Shown: piece after piece, positions 26,475 through 35,155 of the stretch
Numbering within the stretch: position 1 is the stretch's first letter
How the letters are laid out: every line of letters starts with the position of its first letter
Assembly: GCF_003171655.1 (NCBI RefSeq)
Contig: NZ_QFZL01000002.1
Coordinates: forward strand, 558,001-622,000
Direction: 5' to 3'
From: Stakelama portus
GTDB lineage: Bacteria; Pseudomonadota; Alphaproteobacteria; Sphingomonadales; Sphingomonadaceae
Length of the DNA: 64,000 nt
Notes under the pieces: model-generated
The model's input: the letters and a program-made list of their open reading frames with translations, nothing else
Database searches by the model: none
Told to the model about the DNA's origin: nothing
Position numbers and translations under genes: made by a program

Positions 26475-27346
26475 GCGGCGGCCAGTGCCGCGACTCCTGA
26501 CGCGCTACGCGCAGCCATTTCGTCGGCCCAATGAAGAATCTCCATTGTGCCGTCGTAGTGCTCGACCAGCGCAGTGCAACCCTCGACCCAGTCGCCGTCG
26601 TTATAATACGCGATCCCGTCGATTTCCCGCATCTCGGCGGTGTGGATATGGCCGGCGATGACGCCGTCGACGCCGCGCGTTCCCGCTTCGCGTGCGACCA
26701 CTTCCTCGAACCGGCCGATAAACTCGACGGCGTTCTTGACCTTGGCCTTGGCATATTTGCTGAGCGACCAATAAGGCAGGCCGAAGATGCGCTGGAAAGT
26801 CGTTACCCAGCGATTGACCGCCATCATCATGGTGTAGGCGGCGTCGCCCAGATGCGCGAGCCAGCGATGCGACAGCGTGATCGCGTCGAATTCGTCGCCA
26901 TGCAGCACCAGCAACCGGCGGCCGTCGGCGGTTTCGTGAATCGCCTGGCGCCGGATTTCGACGCCGCCGAAGTTCAGCCCGGTAAACTGGCGGAAAATTT
27001 CGTCGTGATTGCCGGGGATATATACGATCCGCGTGCCGCGCTTGGCGCGTTTGAGGATGCGCCAGACGATGTCGTTATGCGCAGCGGGCCAATAGAATTT
27101 CTTCTTGAGCTGCCATCCGTCGATGATGTCGCCCACAAGATACATTGTGTCGCTGTCGACATGATCGAGGAAGTCGATCAGCATCGCCGCATTGCAGCCG
27201 CGCGTGCCCAGATGCACGTCGGAAATCCACACGGTGCGGTATTTGCGCCGCTCGGTAACCGCCTTTTCGGGAATCGACGGGCGCGACACCGCAAAATCGG
27301 CGAGCGCGGCAAGATCGCGCGAACGAAGTTTGGTGACGGAAGCCAT
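26471..27346 (-). CDS. UDP-2,3-diacylglucosamine diphosphatase-like metallophosphatase
   Basis: 291 residues. The calcineurin-like metal ligands are all present: S-D-V-H-L-G, G-D-I-I-D-G-W, G-N-H-D, H-G-D-E-F-D and G-H-I-H. This LpxH-like branch is annotated as UDP-2,3-diacylglucosamine hydrolase but often sits with glycolipid glycosyltransferases rather than lpx genes, so a role in another phosphoglycolipid step is possible. It is the first gene of a two-gene leftward operon. Confidence 0.88.
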   Translation of the reverse strand: MASVTKLRSRDLAALADFAVSRPSIPEKAVTERRKYRTVWISDVHLGTRGCNAAMLIDFLDHVDSDTMYLVGDIIDGWQLKKKFYWPAAHNDIVWRILKRAKRGTRIVYIPGNHDEIFRQFTGLNFGGVEIRRQAIHETADGRRLLVLHGDEFDAITLSHRWLAHLGDAAYTMMMAVNRWVTTFQRIFGLPYWSLSKYAKAKVKNAVEFIGRFEEVVAREAGTRGVDGVIAGHIHTAEMREIDGIAYYNDGDWVEGCTALVEHYDGTMEILHWADEMAARSASGVAALAAA

Positions 27347-27544
27347 ATGCCCCTGGGCCCTCGTACAATGCTTCGATTGCCCCGGCTCTATGGCGAGGGA
27401 TTGTTACAGTTTGAATCGATTGACGTAGTTTTTTCTGTTGCTGTTGCGCATCACAATTAACCTTTTTTGCTGCGGGGCAGCATTTCGACTTGTCTTTCGG
27501 TCACCACCATGAAATCAGTAATTCGAACATTAAGGGGAAACGAT

Positions 27545-27787
27545 ATGACCAACATCAAGAAGGGATTGCTTGCCGCCGCGACTTCGCTCGCGCTTGTGGT
27601 CGGCCCGACCGTTGTTCAGGCAAACAGCGCTTCGACGCTGTCGCTGACCTCGGGTCGCGCCACGACCTCGGCAGAAAAGGCCAACAAGATCGCACCGGCA
27701 ATCATCATCGCCGTGATTGCGGGGGCGGCGCTTATCGGTGGCGTCGTGGCGATCGTCGACGACGAAGACGAACCCGCCAGCCCCTAG
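27545..27787 (+). CDS. Small exported/membrane peptide, copy 1
   Basis: 80 residues. A signal peptide (M-T-N-I-K-K-G-L-L-A-A-A-T-S-L-A-L-V-V-G-P, cleavage probably after V-Q-A) is followed by S-T-L-S-L-T-S-G-R-A-T-T-S, then a hydrophobic segment (I-A-P-A-I-I-I-A-V-I-A-G-A-A-L-I-G-G-V-V-A-I-V) and an acidic tail ending D-D-E-D-E-P-A-S-P. So probably an envelope peptide with one membrane anchor. A paralogue lies at 28425. Function unknown; I recall similar small sphingomonad proteins ending in S-P. Confidence 0.8.
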   Translation: MTNIKKGLLAAATSLALVVGPTVVQANSASTLSLTSGRATTSAEKANKIAPAIIIAVIAGAALIGGVVAIVDDEDEPASP

Positions 27788-27813
27788 TATCGGGTTTTCG
27801 ATTTGAAATACGA

Positions 27814-27842
27814 ACGGGCGTCCGGCATCGGGCGCCCGTTTT
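27814..27842 (+). terminator. Terminator of exported-peptide gene, copy 1
   Basis: ACGGGCG at 27814-27820 pairs with CGCCCGT at 27833-27839 and a short T-run follows. The same structure follows copy 2. Confidence 0.75.
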
Positions 27843-27846
27843 CATT

Positions 27847-28248
27847 TGGCGGGCGCCCGGCTGCGGTTCGGTTCGCGCTAGGCTAGGCCGCCGCGATCCC
27901 GCCGAAGACAGGGGCCCGCCCCCAAACGTCGCCCCCCAAGCGGGAAGTGTCGTCGATGTCGCCCGCTTCCGCACCCTGGGGTCAGATCGTGCGGACCCGT
28001 TCCCCGGCGTCGCCCGATCTGAGCGCACGGTCGCCGCCACGCAACTTCTGTCCGGTGCACGTCAGGCCGCGGCGCATGGCAACCGCGCGCCCCCGGAGAA
28101 GCGTCGAAAATCCACCGCGCGCGGTATTTGCAGCGCCAGGCTGCAGCCCCCGATGAATCGGCAATGGCGGAACACAAGGACCGCGAATCCCAGCAAGACC
28201 GTAGGTGCAATTTTTATTACGGAAGCGATACATCCTGATCTTCTGGGT
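27847..28248. other. Gene-free spacer between duplicated units
   Basis: With the flanking copy-1 terminator and copy-2 leader it makes a 637-bp stretch without a gene. Frames of 60-110 codons exist on both strands but overlap each other, lack ribosome-binding sites and have Arg/Pro/Cys-rich translations. I see no RNA gene or repeat in it. Confidence 0.5.
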
Positions 28249-28424
28249 AATGTTTCGATTGCCCGGAGCATAGGGTTGTCGATTCGTAGATTGGGAATCG
28301 ACTGACGACGTTTTGCGTTGCTTTTGCGCATCGCGATTACTCTTTTTTGGTGCAGGACACAGTTAAGGGTTGTCTTTCAACACCATCAATGGAATCAGAG
28401 AAGCGAACGACAAGGGAATAATAT

Positions 28425-28667
28425 ATGACCAACATCAAGAAGGGACTGCTCACTGCCGCGACTTCGCTCGCGCTCGTGGTCGGCCCGACCGTCGCCCAGG
28501 CGACGAGCGCTTCAGCGCTTTCGCTGACCTCGGGTCGCGCTACGACTTCGGTCGGCAAGGCCAACAAGGTTGCGCCTGCCGTTATTATCAGCGTGCTTGC
28601 CGTCGCCACCGTTGTTGCCGGCGCGGTCATCGTCGAGACGCAAGACAACACGCCCGACAGCCCCTAG
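28425..28667 (+). CDS. Small exported/membrane peptide, copy 2
   Basis: 80 residues, paralogue of the peptide at 27545. Same layout: signal peptide ending V-A-Q-A, L-S-L-T-S-G-R-A-T-T-S, hydrophobic segment V-A-P-A-V-I-I-S-V-L-A-V-A-T-V-V-A-G-A-V-I-V, and tail E-T-Q-D-N-T-P-D-S-P. The mature core and terminal S-P are conserved while the acidic tail differs, so selection seems to act on protein sequence. Confidence 0.8.
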   Translation: MTNIKKGLLTAATSLALVVGPTVAQATSASALSLTSGRATTSVGKANKVAPAVIISVLAVATVVAGAVIVETQDNTPDSP

Positions 28668-28694
28668 TAGCGGGTTTTCAGTCCGGAATAGGAA

Positions 28695-28723
28695 CGGGCG
28701 TCCGGCTTCCGGGCGCCCTTTTT
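28695..28723 (+). terminator. Terminator of exported-peptide gene, copy 2
   Basis: GGGCG at 28696-28700 pairs with CGCCC at 28714-28718, enclosing a further small GC stem, and is followed by five Ts. Confidence 0.78.
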
Positions 28724-28888
28724 CGTGGCGACGACTCTGCCAGGTCGACTCGCAGCGGCTATCGTATCGCAGGCGGGCGCCGGCGCACCGGACCGCCGCC
28801 GATCAGGCTCCAGCAGCCCTCAGGCCCCAGTGGCGCTCAGACCACCAGGGTATTCAGATCTTAAGTGGCATTCAGACCTTGGCGGCAC

Positions 28889-29887
28889 TCAATCCAGGGT
28901 CAGGACGATTTTCCCGACATGCTCGCCGCTTTCCATCCGCCGATGGGCATCCGCCGCCCGATCGAGCGGGAAAGTGGCGTCAATGATCGGTTTCAGGCGC
29001 CCCTGTTCGACAAACGGCCAGACATTGCGAGAGAGTTCGTCGGCAACCAGCGCCTTGAACGCACTGTCGCGCGGGCGCAGCGTCGATCCGGTCAGCGTCA
29101 GGCGGCGGCGCATGATTTCGAAAATCGGGACTTCCGCCCTGGCCCCGCCCTGAACCGCGATTGACACGTGGCGACCATCCTCGGCCATGCATTGCATGTT
29201 CCGCGCGACATAATCGCCGCCGACCATGTCGAGCACGGCGTTCACTCCTGCCCCGCCGGTGATTTCCTTCACCCGCGCGACGAAATCCTCGGTCTTGTAG
29301 TTGATCGCGTGATTCGCGCCATGCGCGATGGCTGCGGCGCATTTCGCGTCCGATCCGGCGGTGACGATGATCGTGACGCCGAACAGATTGCACAGCGATA
29401 TCGCCATCGTGCCGATGCCGCTGGTGCCGCCATGGACAAGCACGGTGTCGCCTTCCTGAGCATAGGCGCGCTCGAACAGGTTCGACCAGACGGTGAACAG
29501 CGTTTCGGGCATCGCCGCGGCTTCGGCCATCGTCAGCGCGGACGGCACCGATAGGCACTGGCCGGCAGGGGCAACCGCATATTCGGCATAGCCGCCGCCG
29601 CCGAGCAGCGCGCAGACACGCTGGCCGATCATTTCGCGCGCGACCTCCTGCCCCGCCGCGACCACGGTGCCGGCAACTTCCAGACCAAGCGTCGACGGCG
29701 CACCCGGCGGCGGCGGATAGCTGCCCTTGCGCTGCAGCACGTCGGGCCGGTTGACCCCGGCCGCCGCAACCTGAATCAAAACCTCGTCCGGCCCCGGAAC
29801 CGGAACCGGAATTTCGCTGGTTTTCAGAACTTCCGGACCACCCGACTGCGCCGGATCGATCGCGCGCATCGTCGCTGACACTGACAT
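28889..29887 (-). CDS. NAD(P)H:quinone oxidoreductase (PIG3/TP53I3-like)
   Basis: 332 residues, MDR superfamily without structural zinc. A-G-V-N-R-P-D-V-L-Q-R-K-G-S-Y-P-P-P-P-G is the PIG3-type signature; the nucleotide-binding turn is V-H-G-G-T-S-G-I-G-T. Reduces quinones or enones with NADPH. Frames extend upstream to 30232, but homology begins at ATG 29887. Divergent from the DUF1192 gene. Confidence 0.92.
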   Translation of the reverse strand: MSVSATMRAIDPAQSGGPEVLKTSEIPVPVPGPDEVLIQVAAAGVNRPDVLQRKGSYPPPPGAPSTLGLEVAGTVVAAGQEVAREMIGQRVCALLGGGGYAEYAVAPAGQCLSVPSALTMAEAAAMPETLFTVWSNLFERAYAQEGDTVLVHGGTSGIGTMAISLCNLFGVTIIVTAGSDAKCAAAIAHGANHAINYKTEDFVARVKEITGGAGVNAVLDMVGGDYVARNMQCMAEDGRHVSIAVQGGARAEVPIFEIMRRRLTLTGSTLRPRDSAFKALVADELSRNVWPFVEQGRLKPIIDATFPLDRAADAHRRMESGEHVGKIVLTLD

Positions 29888-29993
29888 TGTCTGGCCCCAC
29901 CCTCCGATATCGGGAAAATTCCGAACCCGCACAAATCCCGGGCCCGTATTTGACCGGGGCCTTATTGACTTCATGCGGCGGAGGGTCAACGCT

Positions 29994-30197
29994 GTGCCCA
30001 TGGACGCCGAAGAGAATCTGCCGCGTCGCAAGGACGATCCCGTGGCCCTGCTGGCCCGACAGGATCTCGATCCGCTTTCGGTCGAGGAACTGGAAGCGCG
30101 GATCGACGCTCTCGAAACGGAAATCGCCCGAACGCGCGTAAAAATAAAACGCGCCGTTAACCACCGCGCAAGCGCGGACGCTCTATTTAAGAAATGA
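29994..30197 (+). CDS. DUF1192 domain protein
   Basis: 67 residues. P-R-R-K-D-D-P-V-A-L-L-A-R-Q-D-L-D-P-L-S-V-E-E-L-E-A-R-I-D-A-L-E-T-E-I-A-R-T is the DUF1192 core, a short coiled-coil-like protein of unknown role. GTG 29994 has GGAGGG 8 nt upstream; ATG 30000, two codons later, is the alternative. Confidence 0.85.
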   Translation: MPMDAEENLPRRKDDPVALLARQDLDPLSVEELEARIDALETEIARTRVKIKRAVNHRASADALFKK

Positions 30198-30206
30198 GCG
30201 TGGTAG

Positions 30207-30318
30207 CACCGGAGCCGGGCACTAGGCCGCAAATCTCCGGTGCGGAGCCGCTGCGCTTGATGCGAGGGCTCACCGACCCGACATGGGGGAAAAGGAGCCG
30301 GCGCGTCATTGCCGGCTC
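30207..30318. repeat. Two inverted repeats in the clpA leader
   Basis: CACCGGAG (30207-30214) pairs with CTCCGGTG (30235-30242), and GAGCCGGC (30295-30302) pairs with GCCGGCTC (30311-30318). The second hairpin ends 18 nt before the clpA ATG. They could affect clpA expression or be mRNA-stabilising hairpins. Confidence 0.45.
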
Positions 30319-30336
30319 GACTGGAGTAGTTATCTG

Positions 30337-32655
30337 ATGCCTAGCTTTGCTTCCGCACTGGAATCCACGCTGCACAAGGCGCTCGAAGCCGCCTCGTCGC
30401 GCCGTCACGAATATGCGACCCTGGAGCATCTGCTCCTCGCACTGATCGACGACGAACATGCGTCGAAAGTGATGAGCGCATGCGGCGTCGATCTGGGCGA
30501 GCTGAAAACCACCGTCGCGCATTATCTCGATACCGAGCTTGAGGCGCTGAAGGTCGATCAGACGACCGATCCCTCGCCGACCAGCGGGTTCCAGCGCGTC
30601 GTCCAGCGCGCGATCCTGCATGTTCAGTCCTCGGGTCGCGACGAAGTGACGGGCGCCAATGTGCTCGTCGCTTTGTTCAGCGAGCGCGAGAGCTATGCCG
30701 TTTATTTCCTGCAGCAGCAGGATATGAGCCGTCTCGATGCCGTCAGCTATATCAGCCACGGCGTCGGCAAGGGCGGCCAGCCGATCGAATCGAACTCGCC
30801 CAAGGGCGCCGACGAACCGAAGGACGCCAAGCAGGACAAGAGCGGCAAGGGCGAAAGCGCGCTCAAGCAGTTCACTGTCGATCTCAATGAAAAGGCCCGC
30901 AACGGCAAGGTCGATCCGCTGATCGGCCGCAGCGCCGAAGTGGATCGCACGGTGCAGATCCTGTGCCGCCGCAGCAAGAACAACCCGCTTTATGTGGGCG
31001 ATCCCGGCGTCGGCAAGACCGCCATCGCCGAGGGTCTGGCGCGCAAGATCATCGAAGGCGACGTGCCCGACGTGCTGAAGGAAGCGGTGATCTATTCGCT
31101 CGACATGGGCGCGCTGCTGGCGGGCACGCGGTATCGCGGCGATTTCGAGGAGCGGCTGAAACAGGTCGTCAACGAGCTGGAAAAGCTGCCGCATGCGATC
31201 CTGTTCATCGACGAGATCCACACGGTGATCGGTGCCGGCGCGACCAGCGGCGGCGCGATGGACGCGTCGAACCTGCTCAAGCCGGCACTGTCGGGCGGCA
31301 CGATCCGTTGCATCGGTTCGACCACCTACAAGGAATTCCGCAACCATTTCGAAAAGGACCGCGCGCTGCTGCGCCGTTTCCAGAAGATCGACGTCAACGA
31401 ACCGTCGATCGAGGATACGATCAAGATCCTGACCGGGCTGCGCACGGCGTTCCAGGAACATCACGACGTCAAATACACGCCCGACGCGATCAAGTCGGCG
31501 GTCGAGCTGTCTGCACGCTACATCAACGACCGCAAGCTGCCCGACAAGGCGATCGACGTGATCGACGAAGTCGGCGCGATGCAGATGCTGGTGCCGCCCA
31601 GCCGCCGCAAGAAAACGATCACGCCCCGCGAGATCGAAGCGGTGATCGCGACGATGGCGCGCATCCCGCCGAAGAGCGTGTCGCACGACGACACCAAGAC
31701 GCTGGCGAATCTGGAAACCGATCTGAAACGAGTCGTGTTCGGCCAGGACAAGGCGATCGAAGTGCTCAGTTCGGCGATCAAGCTGAGCCGTGCCGGCCTG
31801 CGCGATCCCGACAAACCGATCGGCAATTACCTCTTCTCCGGCCCCACCGGTGTCGGCAAGACCGAGGTCACGCGCCAGCTTGCCGAAATCCTGGGCATTC
31901 CGCTCCAGCGGTTCGACATGTCGGAATATATGGAACGCCACAGCGTTTCGCGGCTGATCGGCGCGCCTCCGGGCTATGTCGGCTATGATCAGGGCGGTCT
32001 GCTGACCGATGCGATCGACCAGCAGCCGCATTGCGTGCTGTTGCTCGACGAAATCGAAAAGGCGCATCCCGATCTGTTCAACATCCTGTTGCAGGTGATG
32101 GACAATGGCAAGCTGACCGATCACCACGGCAAGACGGTGGATTTCCGCAACGTCATTCTGATCATGACGACCAATGCGGGCGCCAGCGACATGGCCAAGG
32201 AATCGATCGGTTTCGGCACGATGAGCCGCGAGGACGTTCAGGAAGACGCGGTGCGGAAGCTGTTCACGCCGGAATTCCGCAACCGTCTCGATGCGATTGT
32301 GCCGTTCGGATATCTGCCGACCGAAGTCGTCGAGCGCGTTGTCGAGAAGTTCATCCTGCAGCTCGAACTGCAGCTGGCCGATCGCAACGTTCATATCAGC
32401 CTGGACGACGACGCCAAGGCGTGGCTCACCGAGCGCGGCTATGACAAACTCTATGGCGCGCGTCCGATGGGGCGCCTGATCCAGGAGAAGATCAAACAGC
32501 CGCTTGCCGAGGAATTGCTGTTCGGCAAGCTTGTCCATGGCGGCGAAGTGAAGGTGCGGATGAAGGACGAAGCGCTCAGCTTCGAAGTCACCCCCGCCCC
32601 GCCGAAAAAGCCGGGCGGCAAGAAGGGCAAGAAGGCGCCTGCCAAGGCGAAATAA
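30337..32655 (+). CDS. clpA: ATP-dependent Clp protease ATP-binding subunit ClpA
   Basis: 772 residues. Clp-N repeats (1-150) are followed by AAA+ domain D1 with G-D-P-G-V-G-K-T and D2 with G-P-T-G-V-G-K-T-E. The C-terminus is a Lys/Pro-rich tail (K-K-P-G-G-K-K-G-K-K). ClpA unfolds substrates and feeds them to ClpP. ATG 30337 has GGAG 10 nt upstream. No clpS lies directly upstream, where many proteobacteria have it; DUF1192 is there instead. Confidence 0.95.
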   Translation: MPSFASALESTLHKALEAASSRRHEYATLEHLLLALIDDEHASKVMSACGVDLGELKTTVAHYLDTELEALKVDQTTDPSPTSGFQRVVQRAILHVQSSGRDEVTGANVLVALFSERESYAVYFLQQQDMSRLDAVSYISHGVGKGGQPIESNSPKGADEPKDAKQDKSGKGESALKQFTVDLNEKARNGKVDPLIGRSAEVDRTVQILCRRSKNNPLYVGDPGVGKTAIAEGLARKIIEGDVPDVLKEAVIYSLDMGALLAGTRYRGDFEERLKQVVNELEKLPHAILFIDEIHTVIGAGATSGGAMDASNLLKPALSGGTIRCIGSTTYKEFRNHFEKDRALLRRFQKIDVNEPSIEDTIKILTGLRTAFQEHHDVKYTPDAIKSAVELSARYINDRKLPDKAIDVIDEVGAMQMLVPPSRRKKTITPREIEAVIATMARIPPKSVSHDDTKTLANLETDLKRVVFGQDKAIEVLSSAIKLSRAGLRDPDKPIGNYLFSGPTGVGKTEVTRQLAEILGIPLQRFDMSEYMERHSVSRLIGAPPGYVGYDQGGLLTDAIDQQPHCVLLLDEIEKAHPDLFNILLQVMDNGKLTDHHGKTVDFRNVILIMTTNAGASDMAKESIGFGTMSREDVQEDAVRKLFTPEFRNRLDAIVPFGYLPTEVVERVVEKFILQLELQLADRNVHISLDDDAKAWLTERGYDKLYGARPMGRLIQEKIKQPLAEELLFGKLVHGGEVKVRMKDEALSFEVTPAPPKKPGGKKGKKAPAKAK

Positions 32656-32679
32656 GCCGCTTCTTCAGAGCAGATGCAG

Positions 32680-32709
32680 ACGGGCCGGGGGAAACTCCGG
32701 CCCGTTTTT
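32680..32709 (+). terminator. Intrinsic terminator of clpA
   Basis: ACGGGCCGG (32680-32688) pairs with CCGGCCCGT (32697-32705) and is followed by a T-run. It lies 25 nt after the clpA stop. Confidence 0.88.
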
Positions 32710-32843
32710 CATTGGCACCATGCGCTCGGCAATGGCTAAGTTTACGCGCAATCTTCCCCGGCATGGGGGAAGATGTCCGCAGCATGGCCGACAGGAGCGA
32801 CCATCGTGCGGCAGTTTATCGATGGGAAAAAAGCGTGACCCGG

Positions 32844-33824
32844 ATGCGCAAGAAGCTGCTTGCACTTATCCTGCTGGGATTGGCCGCTATCGGCCCTGCC
32901 TGGGGGCAGGCCCGCCCCGACCCGCGCAACTTTGTCTTTCTGGGCGGCGATCCTGCCGCCGATCATAGCGAAATTCTGGCCCGCCCCGACATTGAAGGCG
33001 CGCAGATCGTCTATAGCTGGCGCCAACTCGAGCCGCGCGAAGGCGAATATGACTTTTCGGCAATCGAGACCGACCTCGCGACGCTCGATGCGCTCCACCG
33101 CAAGCTGTTCGTGCAGTTGCAGGACCGGTTCTTTTCTGCCGATGCACGCCGCCTGCCCGACTATCTGCTCACCGAGCCGCGCTATGACGGTGGGCTTGCA
33201 CGGCAATATGACAATCCCGGCGAAGGCGAGCCGATCGGGCAAGGCTGGACGGCGATTCAGTGGAATGGGGCGGTGCGTGCGCGCTTCCAGGCGCTGATCG
33301 CGGCACTGGGCAAGCGGTTCGACAAACGGCTTTTCGGCATCAACCTGCCCGAAACGGCATTTGATCGCGTGGAGGGCAACGACCCGCCGGGATTCAGCTG
33401 CGACAGCTATTTCGAGGCCGCACTCGACAATATGCGCGCGCTGCGGGCGGCCTTTTCGCAAACGCAGGTCGTCCAATATGTCAATTTCTGGCCGTGCGAA
33501 TGGAATAACGACCATCATTATATGGAACGCGCCTTTGCACTGGCGGCGGAACTGGGCGTCGGCATGGGTGGGCCGGATATCGTACCCTATCGGCGCGGTC
33601 AGATGCGCAACGCCTATCCTTTTTTCCACGACTATCGCGGCCGGCTGTCGCTTGTCGCAATGGCGGTGCAGGAACCAACCCTGACCCATACCAACCCGCA
33701 GACCGGCAGGCGCTTCACGCATGATGATTTCGTGACTTTCGCGCGCGATTATCTGGGCGTCGACATCATCTTCTGGACCCTGGAAGCACCCTGGCTATCG
33801 CAACAAGGCCTCAGAACGCCGTAG
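32844..33824 (+). CDS. Secreted TIM-barrel (glycoside hydrolase-like) protein of unknown substrate
   Basis: 326 residues. A signal peptide (M-R-K-K-L-L-A-L-I-L-L-G-L-A-A-I-G-P-A-W-G-Q-A) is followed by a domain resembling GH42/cellulase-type barrels: Y-S-W-R-Q-L-E-P-R-E-G-E-Y-D-F-S-A-I, F-G-I-N-L-P-E-T-A-F and Y-V-N-F-W-P-C. The Glu of L-P-E-T could be an acid/base residue. An in-frame GTG at 32835 is an alternative start. It overlaps the convergent DUF418 gene by 14 nt at the 3' ends. Confidence 0.78.
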   Translation: MRKKLLALILLGLAAIGPAWGQARPDPRNFVFLGGDPAADHSEILARPDIEGAQIVYSWRQLEPREGEYDFSAIETDLATLDALHRKLFVQLQDRFFSADARRLPDYLLTEPRYDGGLARQYDNPGEGEPIGQGWTAIQWNGAVRARFQALIAALGKRFDKRLFGINLPETAFDRVEGNDPPGFSCDSYFEAALDNMRALRAAFSQTQVVQYVNFWPCEWNNDHHYMERAFALAAELGVGMGGPDIVPYRRGQMRNAYPFFHDYRGRLSLVAMAVQEPTLTHTNPQTGRRFTHDDFVTFARDYLGVDIIFWTLEAPWLSQQGLRTP

Positions 33825-35022
33825 GTTCAGCAGGCTTCTCACGCTTGAGCAGCGGCACCCTGCGGCCCCAATAGGTCAGCGCGCGCCAGACCCATTCGAG
33901 CGGGCCATAGCGGAAATAGCGCAGCCACACTGCCGCGAAGATCATTTGCAGCGCGATGCCGCCCAGCCCCAGCCACAGCCGGCCCATCGCGTCGAGCTTG
34001 TCATGCAGGGCAAGGCCGAAACCATAGAAGAGCGGCAGGCAGATCACCGATTGCGCGACATAGAGTGTCAGCGTGAGCCGCCCCATCGGCACCAGCGGCT
34101 GGAGGATATGGCGCACAAAGGTGCGGCTGAGCGCGATGATGACCAGCATCCAAGTCATCGACCCGGCAAAGTCATAATAGCTGCCGATCAGCCAGGTGAA
34201 GGCGCGCACCGCCCCCTCGCTCCACCCCGCCGCGCGGAACGCGTCGATCAGCGGATGGAGCGCGAAATACATGACGAACGCAAAGCCGCCGATCAGCGCG
34301 AACGCGATCCAGCGCTGCCTGGTATAGCGGCCCGGATCGGCGAAAAACCCGACACGGCCAAGCAAAAGCCCGACCAGATAGAGGCCGAAAATCTGGACCA
34401 TGCGGCCCGATTCGATCGCGTACCACCATTTGGGCCATTGCCCGATCCACAGGTTCGCGCGCAGCACGTCCCAATAATTGCCGTGGAGATAGACGCGCAT
34501 CGCCGGGTCCTGCCAATGCGTCGGCGGATTGCCCGGCCCGGCATAGCCGGTGAACCACGAAATCGCGATCTGGGCGATACCCACCGGCCCGGCGAGGCAG
34601 AAAATGGCCATCGCCAGGATGATGCGATTGTCGCGGATCCGATTGACCAGCAGCAGCGGGAACCCGAGCAGCGCCAGCGTCTGCATGATGTCGCCGCGAT
34701 AGATATAGCTGTGGATCGTCGCGATCCCGAACAGCAATGTCAGCCGCCAGGCGAAGCGCGCCGTGAAATCCTCGCCGCGTTTTTCGGCGCGATCCATCAG
34801 GATGAAGAAGCTGAAGCCGAAGCACATGGCGAGCAGCGCAAAGCTTTTGCCCATCAACAGCATGAACACTGCATCCGAAGCGGGTTCGGACACCGGGTGC
34901 ATCCAGTGGAGCTCGAAACTTTCCATCACATGGACGAGAAACAGCCCCGCCAATGCAAAGCCGCGCAGCATGTCGACGGTCTCGATGCGCCGATTGCCAA
35001 CCATCTGCGCCGATTGCGCCAT
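33811..35022 (-). CDS. DUF418 family membrane protein
   Basis: 403 residues, about nine membrane helices. The N-terminal R-I-E-T-V-D-M-L-R-G-F-A-L-A-G-L-F-L-V-H and the C-terminal L-V-P-M-G-R-L-T-L-T-L-Y-V-A-Q-S and G-P-L-E-W-V-W-R-A-L-T-Y-W are DUF418 hallmarks. The fold is related to acyltransferase-3-like membrane proteins; the role is unknown. Divergent from the diguanylate cyclase. Confidence 0.9.
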   Translation of the reverse strand: MAQSAQMVGNRRIETVDMLRGFALAGLFLVHVMESFELHWMHPVSEPASDAVFMLLMGKSFALLAMCFGFSFFILMDRAEKRGEDFTARFAWRLTLLFGIATIHSYIYRGDIMQTLALLGFPLLLVNRIRDNRIILAMAIFCLAGPVGIAQIAISWFTGYAGPGNPPTHWQDPAMRVYLHGNYWDVLRANLWIGQWPKWWYAIESGRMVQIFGLYLVGLLLGRVGFFADPGRYTRQRWIAFALIGGFAFVMYFALHPLIDAFRAAGWSEGAVRAFTWLIGSYYDFAGSMTWMLVIIALSRTFVRHILQPLVPMGRLTLTLYVAQSVICLPLFYGFGLALHDKLDAMGRLWLGLGGIALQMIFAAVWLRYFRYGPLEWVWRALTYWGRRVPLLKREKPAEPTAF

Positions 35023-35155
35023 TCACCTTCTCCCGGCGGATATCCTGCGCCGTCGCAGCCGGCCGAGCCGCGCTCCCTTGTCGCAAAATCGGGAAATGTC
35101 CAGCCGAACCCAATGTGTTTACGCTTTATTCGCTACGTGGGCGCAATCACAAATC

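Larger units (their letters stand above)
27367..27846 (+). repeat. Duplicated unit, copy 1 (leader, peptide gene, terminator)
   Basis: About 480 bp that align with 28249-28727: a 176-178 bp leader beginning AATG-TTCGATTGCC, the 80-codon gene, and a terminator hairpin. The two copies keep identical gene length and the first eight residues, with scattered substitutions, indicating an old tandem duplication. Confidence 0.75.
28249..28727 (+). repeat. Duplicated unit, copy 2 (leader, peptide gene, terminator)
   Basis: Aligns with 27367-27846. The best-conserved leader blocks are TTGCGCATC and a CTTTTTT-containing segment about 90-110 bp before the start codon, suggesting shared control. Confidence 0.75.

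Noticed and set aside
30187..32538. 783-codon leftward frame
   Set aside because: Antisense to clpA, whose motifs are intact; the translation is low-complexity.
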